Positions 17,151-26,391 of a stretch of DNA of 64,000 bases are shown here, in pieces. The DNA lies in assembly GCF_000961095.1 (NCBI RefSeq), contig NZ_CP011058.1, forward strand, positions 1,641,001 through 1,705,000, read 5' to 3'. The first letter of the stretch is position 1. Each line of letters starts with the position of its first letter. A program made the position numbers and the translations under genes. The stretch comes from Paenibacillus beijingensis (GTDB lineage: Bacteria; Bacillota; Bacilli; Paenibacillales; Paenibacillaceae). A model generated the notes under the pieces. It was not told where the DNA came from, searched no databases, and worked only from the letters and a program-made list of their open reading frames with translations.

Positions 17151-19199
17151 CTAGCCTTTCTTCTGCGATTCGATCCGCTCGGCCAGCTCGTTAAGATAAG
17201 TCCACCGCTCCATCTGCTCTTCCAGCACCGCTTCCAGCCGCTGCTGCTCGGCAACAAGCTCCTGCAGCCGCGCCGAATCGCTGGAGGCGGCTTCCATCGT
17301 CTCACTCAGCTCCTGGAGCGCTTGCTCGGTCTGTTCAATCCAGCCGTCAATCTGCTCAAAATCTTTTTGCTCCTTATACGACATCTTCAGCTTCGCTTCC
17401 CGGCCGCCGCCCCGGCCGGTTCCGCCTCCGTCCGCCTTGGCGCCTGTGTTGCCTCCGCCGGCTGCGTCTCCCGTGTTGCCTCCGCCGGCTGCCGCGCTCC
17501 CGCCTCCTTCTTTGCCTCCGCCGGCTGCCGCGCTTCCGCGTCCTGCGCCACCTTTGCCTGCGGCGCGTGATGACTCCGGAACTGCCGGCACAGAAGCGGC
17601 GCGTTTCTCCGCATATTGCTGGTAATCGGAATAATTGCCTGTATGCTCGGTAATGACGCCGTCGCCTTCGAATGCGAAAATCCGCTCCGCCGTCCGGTCG
17701 AGGAAATACCGGTCATGGGATACGACCAGTACAACGCCCGGAAAGTCGTCCAAATAATCTTCCAGCACGCCAAGCGTCGCAATGTCCAGATCGTTCGTCG
17801 GCTCGTCAAGCAGCAGCACGTTCGGCGCGCTGATCAAAATGCGCAGCAGCTGCAGCCGCCGCTTCTCTCCGCCCGACAGCTTCGCAATCGGCGTCCACTG
17901 CATCGCCGGCGGAAACAGAAACCGCTCCAGCATCTGGGCCGCGGAAATGGTCGTGCCGTCCCCGGTGCGCACCTGCTCCGCTTCTTCGCGGATATATTCG
18001 ATCACCCGCAGCGACTCGTCCATCTCTTCGTGCTCCTGCGTGAACCAGCCCAGCTTCACTGTCGGTCCGAGCTCGACCGTGCCGGAATCCGGCACAAGCG
18101 TGCCGGCGATCAGCTTCAGCAGCGTCGACTTGCCGCTGCCGTTGCGCCCGACGATTCCCACTCTATCCTCCGGCACGGCGATATAATCGAAGTGGCGGAT
18201 CAGCGTCCGCTCGCCGTAGCCGTACGTCACATCGGTAAGCTCCACAATCTTTTTGCCCAGCCTTGAAGACGCCACCGACATCTCCAGCTTGCCGGCGGCC
18301 TTCTCCGGCGCCTGCCCCTTCAGCGCTTCAAACCGCTCGATGCGCGCTTTCTGCTTCGTCGACCGTGCCTTCGCCCCGCGCCGGATCCAGGCCAGCTCGT
18401 TGCGCAGCAAATTTTGCCGCTTCGCTTCCGACGCCGCCTCCCGCTCCTCGCGCTCGAGCTTCAGCTCCAGAAAGCGGCTGTAGTTGGCGGTATAAAAGTA
18501 GGCGCGGCCGCGGTCCAGTTCGATGACCCGGTTGCTTACCCGGTCGAGAAAGTAGCGGTCGTGCGTAATCATGAGCAGCGCGCCGCGGCGCTTCTGCAGC
18601 ATGCCTTCCAGCCAGGCGACCGACTCGTTGTCGATATGGTTCGTCGGCTCGTCCAAAATAAGGACGTCGGACGGCTGCAGCAGCGCCGCCGCCATCGCAA
18701 CCCGTTTGCGCTGGCCGCCCGACAGCGTGCCGAGCTTCGCGTCCTTGTCATGAATACCGAGGCGCGAAAGCGCCGTCTTCGCTTCGCTTTCCAGCTGCCA
18801 CGCATCGTGCTCGTCCATTGCGGCGTTCGCTTTCACCAGCCGCTCCTGCAGCCCGGCATCCGACGGCCGCAGCTCCAGCGCTTCCATCGCCGCCGCGTAT
18901 TCCCGCACGGCCTGCAGCTGCGGCGAATCGCCGCCCAGCACATGCCCCAGCACGGTCGCCTCGGGATCGAAGTCCGGATTTTGCTCCAGCATCCTTACCC
19001 TGACACGCGAAGGAATTGTCACGCTCCCGGAATCGGCAGGCTCAAGACCCGCGACCGCCTTGAGAAAAGTCGATTTGCCCGTCCCGTTCACGCCGATAAT
19101 GCCGATTTTATCGCCTTCCGCAACGCCGAACGAGACGTCTTCAAACAATATTTTTTCGCCGTAGCTTTTCGTCAAATGTTCAACGGACAATAAATGCAT
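17151..19199 (-). CDS. ABC-F ATPase, Uup/YfmR-like
   Basis: 682 residues, two ABC domains in one chain and no membrane segments. Seen: Walker A GVNGTGKST and GRNGSGKST, signatures LSGGQRKRVAMA and LSGGEKRRLQLL, Walker B LILDEPTNHID and LLLDEPTNDLD, and a C-terminal coiled-coil DNA/RNA-binding extension (about 600-682, MERWTYLNELAERIE) typical of Uup. Known relatives act on stalled ribosomes in translation. Odd: between domain 2 and the coiled coil lies a ~60-residue Gly/Ala-rich linker with repeated AAAGGG/GGGNTG blocks, GC-rich and internally repetitive at DNA level (about 17400-17580). Confidence 0.88.
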   Translation of the reverse strand: MHLLSVEHLTKSYGEKILFEDVSFGVAEGDKIGIIGVNGTGKSTFLKAVAGLEPADSGSVTIPSRVRVRMLEQNPDFDPEATVLGHVLGGDSPQLQAVREYAAAMEALELRPSDAGLQERLVKANAAMDEHDAWQLESEAKTALSRLGIHDKDAKLGTLSGGQRKRVAMAAALLQPSDVLILDEPTNHIDNESVAWLEGMLQKRRGALLMITHDRYFLDRVSNRVIELDRGRAYFYTANYSRFLELKLEREEREAASEAKRQNLLRNELAWIRRGAKARSTKQKARIERFEALKGQAPEKAAGKLEMSVASSRLGKKIVELTDVTYGYGERTLIRHFDYIAVPEDRVGIVGRNGSGKSTLLKLIAGTLVPDSGTVELGPTVKLGWFTQEHEEMDESLRVIEYIREEAEQVRTGDGTTISAAQMLERFLFPPAMQWTPIAKLSGGEKRRLQLLRILISAPNVLLLDEPTNDLDIATLGVLEDYLDDFPGVVLVVSHDRYFLDRTAERIFAFEGDGVITEHTGNYSDYQQYAEKRAASVPAVPESSRAAGKGGAGRGSAAAGGGKEGGGSAAAGGGNTGDAAGGGNTGAKADGGGTGRGGGREAKLKMSYKEQKDFEQIDGWIEQTEQALQELSETMEAASSDSARLQELVAEQQRLEAVLEEQMERWTYLNELAERIESQKKG

Positions 19200-19412
19200 G
19201 ACGTATAAATACCTGCGCTTTCTGTTGGAATCGTAACTGCCCGTACTTCTTCCTCCGTATCATACCATATGTGGGCCCCCGCGGGCAGGCGCGCGGCGGC
19301 CGTTTCAGTTCTTCCGCCGACGGCGTTGTCCCCGGTTGTCGGTTGTTTTACAATTAAAACAACATCAGACCGCATCCCTGCTTATGCATCTGAAAGGAGG
19401 CTAACGACGAAC

Positions 19413-20144
19413 ATGTACATACCCAAGCCGGTGCGCGCTTTTGCCGCTCTTATAATCGCCCTGTTCATGCTGACTGCGTTATCGGCCTGCGCCGACGGCG
19501 AAGCGAGCGTCACGATTAACCGGAACGGCTCGGCCGATATGAATGTGAAGCTGCTCGTCAGCAGCAGCGCGCTGGAGCAAATCGGCAGATCCGATTTGAT
19601 GAGCCGTCTGATCGACAGGCTGAAGGCGGACGGTCTGAACGCCGCGCCGCTGCAGGAAAACGGCCGGACGGGACTTACCGTGTCCAAGCATATGGATCCG
19701 GAAGATTTCCGCCATAACGCCGCCCTGCCCAAAGGAGTTACGATGTCCCGCACGAGCGCCCCGGGATTCTGGACAACGAAAGAACATATATCGGTAACCG
19801 TCGATCCTGCCGCCATGATGCCTACGCAGGCGTCCGGCGCCGTCGCCAAACTGGAGAACCTGTCTCCGCTGCTGAAAAAATTCGCGCTGTCGGGGTTCAA
19901 TTTCGATTTGAAGCTGACGCTGCCGATCAAACCCGATTCCAGCAACGCCGATCATATCTCGGGCAACGGGCGCACCTTGACGTGGAACATAGCCCCGCTG
20001 CAGCCGAATACGTTCGATTTGACCGTCTCCGTGCCTAACATCCGCCATATCGCGTACGCCGGCGGCGCATCACTAATTGCGCTGATCGCGCTCGTTGTCT
20101 GGCTGATCGTCCGGGTCCGCCGCCGCAGGCGGAAGCAGCTTTAA
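19413..20144 (+). CDS. LppM-like (DUF3153) membrane-anchored lipoprotein
   Basis: 243 residues from the ATG at 19413 (AAAGGAGG 12 nt upstream). Seen: a lipoprotein signal with lipobox LSAC near residue 23, a beta-rich outer domain with the LppM pattern (ASVTINRNGSADMNVKLLVSS), and a C-terminal membrane helix followed by RVRRRRRKQ, giving an outside-facing domain anchored at both ends. Function unknown in Firmicutes. It is divergent from the ABC-F gene and followed by the IS110 element. Confidence 0.75.
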   Translation: MYIPKPVRAFAALIIALFMLTALSACADGEASVTINRNGSADMNVKLLVSSSALEQIGRSDLMSRLIDRLKADGLNAAPLQENGRTGLTVSKHMDPEDFRHNAALPKGVTMSRTSAPGFWTTKEHISVTVDPAAMMPTQASGAVAKLENLSPLLKKFALSGFNFDLKLTLPIKPDSSNADHISGNGRTLTWNIAPLQPNTFDLTVSVPNIRHIAYAGGASLIALIALVVWLIVRVRRRRRKQL

Positions 20145-20281
20145 TGCGCCCGCGATGAGGATTATTGCGCTACCCCGAAAATTACTATTAGCTCAGACCC
20201 AAAAATGGCAGCACGAAACTAAGCCCAGCTTTTATGGTTTTTAAAAACTGTGCTTCTTCGCAATTTTGAGACATTGAAACG

Positions 20282-21514
20282 CTAAGAGGCCTCCGAATTA
20301 AAGAGGGCTACCTGAAAACCAAGATTCTCAAGCTTTCGTACGGCTTGTCTCACGATCGCTTCTTGTTGTCGCTGTTCAAAATAATGACTTCCTAAATCTT
20401 TGTAATCTTCTTTTCGTGTAAGAACGTAATAAACAATGGTCATGATGGAGTGCGCGACGGCTACGGCTGCTCGGTGTCTGCCTTTTCGGGCGGCAATGCG
20501 TCTGTACTGTGCTCCTAGGTAGTTGTCGGATCTGCATACGGAATGGGCGACTTCAATCAGTGCCGCTCGGAGATATTTGTTGCCTTTGCGAGTTTTTGAG
20601 GATTTTCGTTTTCCGGCACTTTCATTCTGCCCTGGAACTAGGCCCGCCCATGAACAGAGATTAGGGGCGGATGGGAAGCGCGAACCGACATCAGTCCCAA
20701 CTTCGGCAAGGATTTGTTCTGCGGTTCGTCGGCCGATCCCTGGAATGGTATCTAGACGTTCAATGTCTTGCTGAAAAGGGTCGAGCCGTTTGGCTACCTC
20801 CGTATCCAGTTCGAGAATCTGCTCATTCAGAAAATCGACGTGTGTGAGCATCGTTTTCAGCATGATCCGTTGGTGGGCACTCATGTTGCCGCGTAAGGCC
20901 AATTCCAACTCTTCCTTCTTTTTCTTCAGAGTTCGTCGCGCGAAAGCTGCCAGCTTTTCGGGATCTTCTTCTCCCTCGATCATGGCCCCCATCATATCGC
21001 GGCTGCTCACGCCCATAATGTCGGAGACAACAGCAGCGAGCTTAATGTTGGCGCCTTCAAGGACCTTCTGAACCCGGTTATGTTCACGAGAGCGTTCCTG
21101 AATCAGGCTGCGACGGTAACGGACTAATTCGCGGAGTTCGCGTTGGTTACGGTCCGGAATGTAGCTGGGTTTGAGCAGTCCATGACGCAGAAGGTTACAG
21201 ATCCACTCGGCATCTTTCACATCCGTCTTCCTGCCGGGAACAGCTTTAATGTGCTGTGCGTTTACGACGAGGAATTGAATCTCCTCGGCTTCAAGCAGGT
21301 TGACGATTGGTTTCCAGTAAACACCGGTACTCTCCATGGCCACGTGCGTACAGCGATGCTGCTTGATCCAGTCGATTAAATCCAGCAGGAACACCGTATG
21401 CGTACGAAAGGTCTTAATCTCCTTTCCTTCGGGAGTCATGACGCAAGCGGTAATGGACTTCTTGTGAACATCCAAACCGCAAGCGCGCTCGATGAGGACA
21501 TCCATAACATTCAC
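20282..21514 (-). CDS. IS110-family transposase (DEDD/RuvC-like plus Tnp20 domain)
   Basis: 410 residues, apparently intact. Seen: N-terminal RuvC-like domain with GLDVHKKSITACV (first Asp), HVAMESTGVYWKP (Glu), and KTDVKDAEWI (two Asp); a coiled-coil middle; and the C-terminal Tnp20 domain with DTIPGIGRRTAEQILAEVG and CSWAGLVPGQNESAGKRKS, where the serine serves as nucleophile in IS110 recombinases. Known chemistry: bridge-RNA-guided recombination. Confidence 0.95.
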   Translation of the reverse strand: MNVMDVLIERACGLDVHKKSITACVMTPEGKEIKTFRTHTVFLLDLIDWIKQHRCTHVAMESTGVYWKPIVNLLEAEEIQFLVVNAQHIKAVPGRKTDVKDAEWICNLLRHGLLKPSYIPDRNQRELRELVRYRRSLIQERSREHNRVQKVLEGANIKLAAVVSDIMGVSSRDMMGAMIEGEEDPEKLAAFARRTLKKKKEELELALRGNMSAHQRIMLKTMLTHVDFLNEQILELDTEVAKRLDPFQQDIERLDTIPGIGRRTAEQILAEVGTDVGSRFPSAPNLCSWAGLVPGQNESAGKRKSSKTRKGNKYLRAALIEVAHSVCRSDNYLGAQYRRIAARKGRHRAAVAVAHSIMTIVYYVLTRKEDYKDLGSHYFEQRQQEAIVRQAVRKLENLGFQVALFNSEAS

Positions 21515-21750
21515 CTTTCTACGGCAATTGAAATTGAGGACTGGTGCAACAACCAGAAAGGATTACTCTACCCCGCGTGCTTCCCAAAAGGAGCGACATA
21601 CCGTGGTGCACCGTGATCGTCGTAGTCAGACTAACGGATGGGTTCGCGACACCATAGCTTAACGACCTTCCTCACCAGCCGTAAGAATAGTATAGAACGC
21701 CGCACCAAAATTTTCATTACTCTGTGGTGCCCCGAGAGGGGCATGGATGG
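21515..21750 (-). ncRNA. Candidate IS110 bridge RNA
   Basis: The upstream non-coding region starts on the minus strand with a perfect hairpin GCCCC-TCTC-GGGGC (21742-21729), as expected for the 5' stem-loop of a bridge RNA, and continues about 200 nt of structured sequence to just before the transposase ATG. Established knowledge: IS110 elements encode bridge RNA in the left end before the transposase. The two guide loops were not assigned here. Confidence 0.5.
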
Positions 21751-21840
21751 CTAACGGGGAACTAACCTTAATTTTGAATAGGATTTTTCTGGAGAATACC
21801 GAATAAAATTAACGGGATGCCAAATGCAAGGATAATCGTG

Positions 21841-22377
21841 ATGAGGGGAGAGGGTAGCTTGCAGGAGACGATAGCGGTTGATTTGATTGAAGTCGCACCT
21901 TTCAAGGCTTTGGCAGTACGGACGGGAATGACACCTGACAAGAGCGGGACGCGGGAGGCGTGGAGCAAACTTACAGCGCAGATCCCCCTTGACGATGCGC
22001 GACTTACGGATGGGCCCTCAGCGTATGTGTTTATTCCGCAGGAGCAATGGAGCAAGCAAGTCGATACGCTCTGGGTCGGACTGGCGGTTCGTGAGTACGG
22101 AGATGTACCGGATGGCATTGAGACTCTGGAGGTACGCGGAGGGGTATGTGCCAGCGCCCGCGTTTACGGAAATGAGGCGCACATGTGGCTCGTATATGAT
22201 GCGATGTTTGCGTGGCTGGAGCAGTCGCCCGATTATGAGCTTGATGTGCGTGAAGGCGTACTCGGGATGGAGACGGTTCCGCTTGAACCGTTGAACGCTC
22301 TCACAATCCCCTATGCAGAAATCGAAACATTCGACTTTACGATGCTATACCCGGTACGCAAGAAGTCAGAGGTTTAA
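21841..22377 (+). CDS. GyrI-like / AraC-effector-binding domain protein
   Basis: 178 residues from the ATG at 21841 (AAGGA 8 nt upstream). Seen: the SOUL/GyrI-like fold pattern AVDLIEVAPFKALAVRTGM at the front, the mid WVGLAVREYGDVPDGIETLEVRGG strand pair, and a C-terminal IPYAEIETFDFTMLYPVRK. It is a stand-alone ligand-binding domain without helix-turn-helix. The IS110 element ends about 70 bp upstream and may have replaced its promoter. Confidence 0.7.
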   Translation: MRGEGSLQETIAVDLIEVAPFKALAVRTGMTPDKSGTREAWSKLTAQIPLDDARLTDGPSAYVFIPQEQWSKQVDTLWVGLAVREYGDVPDGIETLEVRGGVCASARVYGNEAHMWLVYDAMFAWLEQSPDYELDVREGVLGMETVPLEPLNALTIPYAEIETFDFTMLYPVRKKSEV

Positions 22378-22427
22378 TACATGAGCAAGATGCTTTAGTT
22401 TTCTCACTCAGACTCATGTCGGTTCTC

Positions 22428-22690
22428 CTAGTTCTTTTTGACGACGTGGGGATTTATAAGAACAGCCTCCATTCCTTTGCCTGATAGCTGGCGTGCCAGG
22501 CTCAGCCAGTAGTGACCGGCGGGTTCCATGCCCACGATGACTTTGCTTAGCTTGTAAGACTTGAGCAGATCTTGAATCCAACGGCCGAACAGTTGAAAGC
22601 CTTTGTTATGGCTGCCGAATTCCAGTGGCGATCCAAGGGCAATTCCCCGATAACTGACCGCGCGGGCGACGTCCTTAACTTCATAGATGA
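22428..22690 (-). pseudogene. Fragment of a second IS110-family transposase
   Basis: The frame encodes ARAVSYRGIALG..., then VIVGMEPAGHYWLSLAR and AVLINPHVVKKN followed by a stop. This matches the first ~95 residues of the IS110 RuvC-like domain (the MEPTGHYW and VNPHHVKK blocks) and then breaks off. The N-terminal Asp block and everything after VKK are missing, so it is a remnant unrelated in sequence to the intact transposase at 20282. Confidence 0.75.
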
Positions 22691-23029
22691 GCGACCTCCA
22701 GATGGCGAGATGTAAGGGCTGTAGACCCGTTACCAACTCCCATGTTACAGAGGCGCTCTTTTTTTTACAAAGTCCAAAATAATGGATCCACAGGAATTCT
22801 AACGGGCAGTTTAACGCAACTTCCCAACTACTGGAAACGTAAATGATCAAGGGAACTGTGTCTGAAATGCTAACGAAAATATAAGAAGGAAAGGAATGAC
22901 AAGATGATAGTAATGACAGAGGATAAAGGCTCACGTTTGATGAGAATGCGAAGAATTTGAGGATATGGCACCGCCATAGCGGTATCGCCGTATCTGCTGA
23001 TTAAAATCGCCTGGACCTTTGGTCTCTTC

Positions 23030-23869
23030 ATGCCGACCGATCAAATGGGCGACCTCAGTTGGCGCACTGCCAACGCAGTAACCATGGTTCTCGCCGCGGG
23101 CTGCATCTTGTTAGCAATGGCGTTCTGCAGGCCGTGGGGTGAGCGGTTGCCCTCGTGGCTGGTGGCTCTTCCTGTGTGGGTGGGCACCGGTCTTCTCGTA
23201 CCTATGCTGCTGCTGGCCCCGATACTCGGTCCGGCCGCCATTACCCGGGATATGGAGGCAGGTACCTCCGACTTCTGGGTCTACGAGCAGATCTTCGTCA
23301 TGGTCTCGCTGGTCGGGGTCGGTATCTGTCTGCCTATTGCCTTGGCAGGGTACGCCAAGGCACGGTGGCCGGAGGCACTTGGCGGTCCGATCGACTGCGG
23401 GGAACTGCCGGGACACACCCGGAAACTCCAGATTACCCTGGCCAGGTTTGTCGCAGGCGGCTGCATCTTGCTTGCCATTATAAAGATATTCTGGGCGACG
23501 GGCGGCACTCTCGGCATCGAGCCTGCCATGCTGGATGACCGCGATATATGGTGGCGCCTGCTGTCGTTGAGTACCGGCGTATGGGCCTTCGCGGGGGCGT
23601 GGGGCTTGCTCGTGCTTACTACCCGCCGTGGCTCGCGGAGGTTCCTGCCCCCCATGGCGGCTGCATGGATCTCGTCGGGAATGCTGTTCTCTTACAATCT
23701 CTTCAACCGCTTGTCCACCTCTCGCCCCGATGCCCAGCCCGCCCCGGAGTACCCGCTGGCACAAGTTCTGACCACGGAGGCAGGGACCGTCCTGGGGGTG
23801 ATGATGGGGATGATCATCCTTCTGGTGCTGCATGATCGCCGACGCGCCTTGCGGGGCGAATCAGCTTGA
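23030..23869 (+). CDS. Multi-pass membrane protein of unknown function, probably 5'-truncated
   Basis: 279 residues with about 7 membrane segments. Not recognised by family. In-frame coding-like sequence continues upstream of this ATG to a stop at about 22959 without any start or ribosome binding site, so the real N-terminus seems lost, possibly with the neighbouring IS110 remnant. Base use is visibly more GC-rich than the neighbours (many GTG/CTG/GCC codons, e.g. 23140-23240), hinting at transfer from a high-GC (actinobacterial-like) donor. May be a pseudogene. Confidence 0.5.
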   Translation: MPTDQMGDLSWRTANAVTMVLAAGCILLAMAFCRPWGERLPSWLVALPVWVGTGLLVPMLLLAPILGPAAITRDMEAGTSDFWVYEQIFVMVSLVGVGICLPIALAGYAKARWPEALGGPIDCGELPGHTRKLQITLARFVAGGCILLAIIKIFWATGGTLGIEPAMLDDRDIWWRLLSLSTGVWAFAGAWGLLVLTTRRGSRRFLPPMAAAWISSGMLFSYNLFNRLSTSRPDAQPAPEYPLAQVLTTEAGTVLGVMMGMIILLVLHDRRRALRGESA

Positions 23870-24025
23870 GACGTAATAGCAAATACAGCTGATTCCAATT
23901 GAAAATAGTAAGAACAACGAATAGCCAGAATCCTATGTAAGTTGTCAAGCGGGGTTTCTTTGTGGACCGAAAGGATTGCGGAAAACATTCCGCTAACGGA
24001 TAACGACAGCTCAATAGAAGCAATT

Positions 24026-24075
24026 GCTGCCTGCCGGAAAGGACTGGAACATCCTGCCGGAAGGCAGCTCTTTTT
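24026..24075 (+). terminator. Terminator between 23869 and the ABC-F gene
   Basis: GCTGCCT (24026-24032) pairs with AGGCAGC (24062-24068), followed by TCTTTTT; inner CCGG/CCGG pairs extend the stem. Points along the plus strand, after the membrane-protein gene. Confidence 0.6.
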
Positions 24076-24124
24076 CACTTCAACGGTCTTTGGCTTTATT
24101 AAGAAGTATCCGGTTCCGGGACAA

Positions 24125-26032
24125 TCACAGACGCTGCCGCAGCTGCCGAATCTCCTCCAGCAATCGCAGCCGCTCTTCCTCTTCGTCAGGTTCTTCCATG
24201 CTCATGAGTTGAGCCAGCCGCAGCTGCAGCTGGACGCGCTCGTTGTCCCGTCCCTGCTCCTCGGGAGAAAGCGGGCGGCTCCGGTCCTTGAAGCGGTATT
24301 CGTCATAAGTGCCGGAGAACAGCTGCGGGGCACCGGCTTCGTCCATCACGATCAAACGGTTTGCCGCCCTGCGGATGAAATAGCGGTCATGGCTGACGAC
24401 GACGAAGGCGCCGGCATACTCCAGCAGCGCTTCCTCCACCCGCTCGCGGGTATCGATATCGAGGTAATTGGTCGGTTCGTCGAGCACGAGCAGGTTGGCC
24501 CCGCTGAACAGCAGCATGAGGAAGGCGACACGGCACTTTTCCCCCATGCTAAGCTGACCGATCCTCTTATAGGCGTCCTCCCGCGAAAAAAGGAAGCATC
24601 CCATAATGGTGCGTGCCCTCGTCTGCGTCATGTCCGGAAGCTTGAGCAAACTTCCCAAAATCGTTTCCTCCGTCTCGAGATGGTCAAGCTCCTGGGCAAA
24701 ATAGCCGATTTTCGCCTGTGGATGCAGCCGGACGGCTCCGGCCATCGGCTGCAAAAGTCCCGCGATCAGCTTCAGCAGCGTCGATTTTCCCGCCCCGTTC
24801 GGTCCTAATACGGCAATCCGGTCGCCCCGGTTCACCGACAGTCCGAACTGCTTGAACAGCTCCCGGCCGGTCTCATGGGCAAAGCCCACACCTTCCATCC
24901 GCAGTAGCGCCCGCGCGGCAAACGATTCGGCAACGAGCTGCATATGAAGCCCTGCGGCCTCGCGCGGCTTTTGGACCCGGGCGCTTTCCAGCCGCTCGAG
25001 AGCGGCCTCTTTCGCATGCAGACGGGAGACGTTTTTCTTCGATTTCGACCGGTAAAAATCGTTTTGCCCCGCTGAGCGATGCGCCTGATGAAACCACTCC
25101 GAATAACGCCGGATGCTTTCCAGCAGCTTCTCGCGTTCCTGCTCCTGCTTCTTGTACGCCGTTTCCTGCGTTCGCAGCTCCAGCTCCTTCTGCCGGCGGT
25201 AATCGGTATACCCGCCCGTATAGCGGCGGCAGCCACCGGCTTCCAGCTCGATCACGGCGTCCGCCGTGCGGTCGATAAATGTCCGGTCGTGGGACACGTA
25301 CAAAACCGTGCCGGGATAGGCGCGCACCCACATCTCCAGCCAATCGAGCGACTCCTCATCCAAATGGTTGGTCGGTTCGTCCAGTACGATAAATTTCGGT
25401 TCCCGGACAAGCAGCGCCGCCAGCTGGGCTCTCGTTTTTTGACCGCCGCTTAAGCTGCAAAACGGCTGCGTCCACAGTGACGGATCGAGCCTCATCAGCC
25501 CGAGACTTTTCTCTACCTTTACTTCCCACGCATACCCGTCCAGCTGCACATACCGTTCGTACATCCGGCCGTACCGCTCCAGAACGGTGTCCATCGCTTC
25601 CCCGCCGTACATCTCTTCCGCCGCATGCTCCGGCGCTGAATGACGGCCGCTTGCCTGTCCGTTCACCCACTCCGGCGCTGCAGGACGGCTGCTCGCCTGT
25701 CCGTTCATCCGCTGCTGCAGCCGCTCTAGCTCCTGCTTGAGCCGGTACAGCTCCGCCGATCCGGACTGCACGAATTCAAGCACCGTATCATCGGGACTTA
25801 CATCGACATGCTGCTCCAACCAGCCCCAATGCTCGAGCGGAAGTTCCCGGCGGATCGTCCCCTGGTCAAAATCAATTTTTCCGAGCAGTCCCTGCAGCAG
25901 CGTCGTTTTGCCGGCGCCGTTGCGCCCGAACAGGGCGAGGCGCTCTCCCTCTCTTACTTCAAAAGAAACCTGTTCGAATAAAGCGGCCCCGCTTAAACTT
26001 TTATGAAGATCGATCGCTTTGACAATCAGCAT
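24125..26032 (-). CDS. ABC-F ATPase, antibiotic-resistance (ARE/Vml-Lsa-Msr) type
   Basis: 635 residues; two ABC domains. Seen: Walker A GRNGAGKTT and GPNGAGKST, signatures LSGGQKTRAQLA and LSMGEKCRVAFL, Walker B IVLDEPTNHLD and LVLDEPTNYLD, a long inter-domain linker with RRYSEWFHQAHRSAGQNDFYRSKSKK, and a C-terminal helix with acidic run. This set resembles ribosome-protection ABC-F proteins rather than Uup/EttA. The ATG at 26032 is preferred over 26038, which abuts the GAGGG site. An attenuator-like leader precedes it, as known for vmlR/msr/vga genes. The protected drug class cannot be told. Confidence 0.82.
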   Translation of the reverse strand: MLIVKAIDLHKSLSGAALFEQVSFEVREGERLALFGRNGAGKTTLLQGLLGKIDFDQGTIRRELPLEHWGWLEQHVDVSPDDTVLEFVQSGSAELYRLKQELERLQQRMNGQASSRPAAPEWVNGQASGRHSAPEHAAEEMYGGEAMDTVLERYGRMYERYVQLDGYAWEVKVEKSLGLMRLDPSLWTQPFCSLSGGQKTRAQLAALLVREPKFIVLDEPTNHLDEESLDWLEMWVRAYPGTVLYVSHDRTFIDRTADAVIELEAGGCRRYTGGYTDYRRQKELELRTQETAYKKQEQEREKLLESIRRYSEWFHQAHRSAGQNDFYRSKSKKNVSRLHAKEAALERLESARVQKPREAAGLHMQLVAESFAARALLRMEGVGFAHETGRELFKQFGLSVNRGDRIAVLGPNGAGKSTLLKLIAGLLQPMAGAVRLHPQAKIGYFAQELDHLETEETILGSLLKLPDMTQTRARTIMGCFLFSREDAYKRIGQLSMGEKCRVAFLMLLFSGANLLVLDEPTNYLDIDTRERVEEALLEYAGAFVVVSHDRYFIRRAANRLIVMDEAGAPQLFSGTYDEYRFKDRSRPLSPEEQGRDNERVQLQLRLAQLMSMEEPDEEEERLRLLEEIRQLRQRL

Positions 26033-26044
26033 CGACATCCCTCA

Positions 26045-26180
26045 TTTCCGATGAAAAATAAAAAAACCGCGGCCAGCGGCACACGGTCGGAAACGTACGG
26101 GGACTGCGAAAAGTACGGGAATGAAGACGCGAGAGCCGCCCTTCCGGCCGGTTGCATCCACCCCAATACTTGTTCACGGC
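26045..26180 (-). promoter_or_regulatory. Leader with attenuator-like terminator before the ABC-F gene
   Basis: About 20-30 nt before the gene the minus strand has CCGC-TGGCC-GCGG followed by T7 (26077-26062), a weak terminator. A frame reads through it from a GTG near 26171 (VNKYWGGCNRP..., then VCRWPRFFYF at the T-run) and overlaps the gene start. Ribosome-dependent attenuation is inferred from this layout. Confidence 0.45.
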
Positions 26181-26391
26181 TCTATGATGAGAGAGTCCCA
26201 AATCGACACACGTATCCCTGACCGGTTCGCCGCCTGGCGAACGCAAAGCTGACGCTTTGACTCGTTGTCATCCGGAAAATACGTGTTATTTCTTCATCGG
26301 TCGATTGGTCCTCCGTTATTCGTCGAAATGAGTTAACATGATGATTATATATTGGCAGACGGCTGATTTTCAAGCGATTGTGCAAAATTGC

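Larger units (their letters stand above)
20160..21770 (-). mobile_element. IS110-family insertion sequence (ends approximate)
   Basis: Contains one transposase (20282-21514, minus strand), about 120 nt of non-coding DNA downstream and about 255 nt upstream. IS110 elements lack clear terminal repeats and target duplications, so the ends cannot be fixed by eye. The long region on the transposase 5' side fits the IS110 (not IS1111) layout. It separates the lipoprotein gene from the GyrI-like gene at 21841. Confidence 0.75.

Noticed and set aside
22694..22934. N-terminal part of the IS110-fragment frame
   Set aside because: The first ~80 codons do not resemble IS110 or any protein pattern; only the later part is a transposase remnant.
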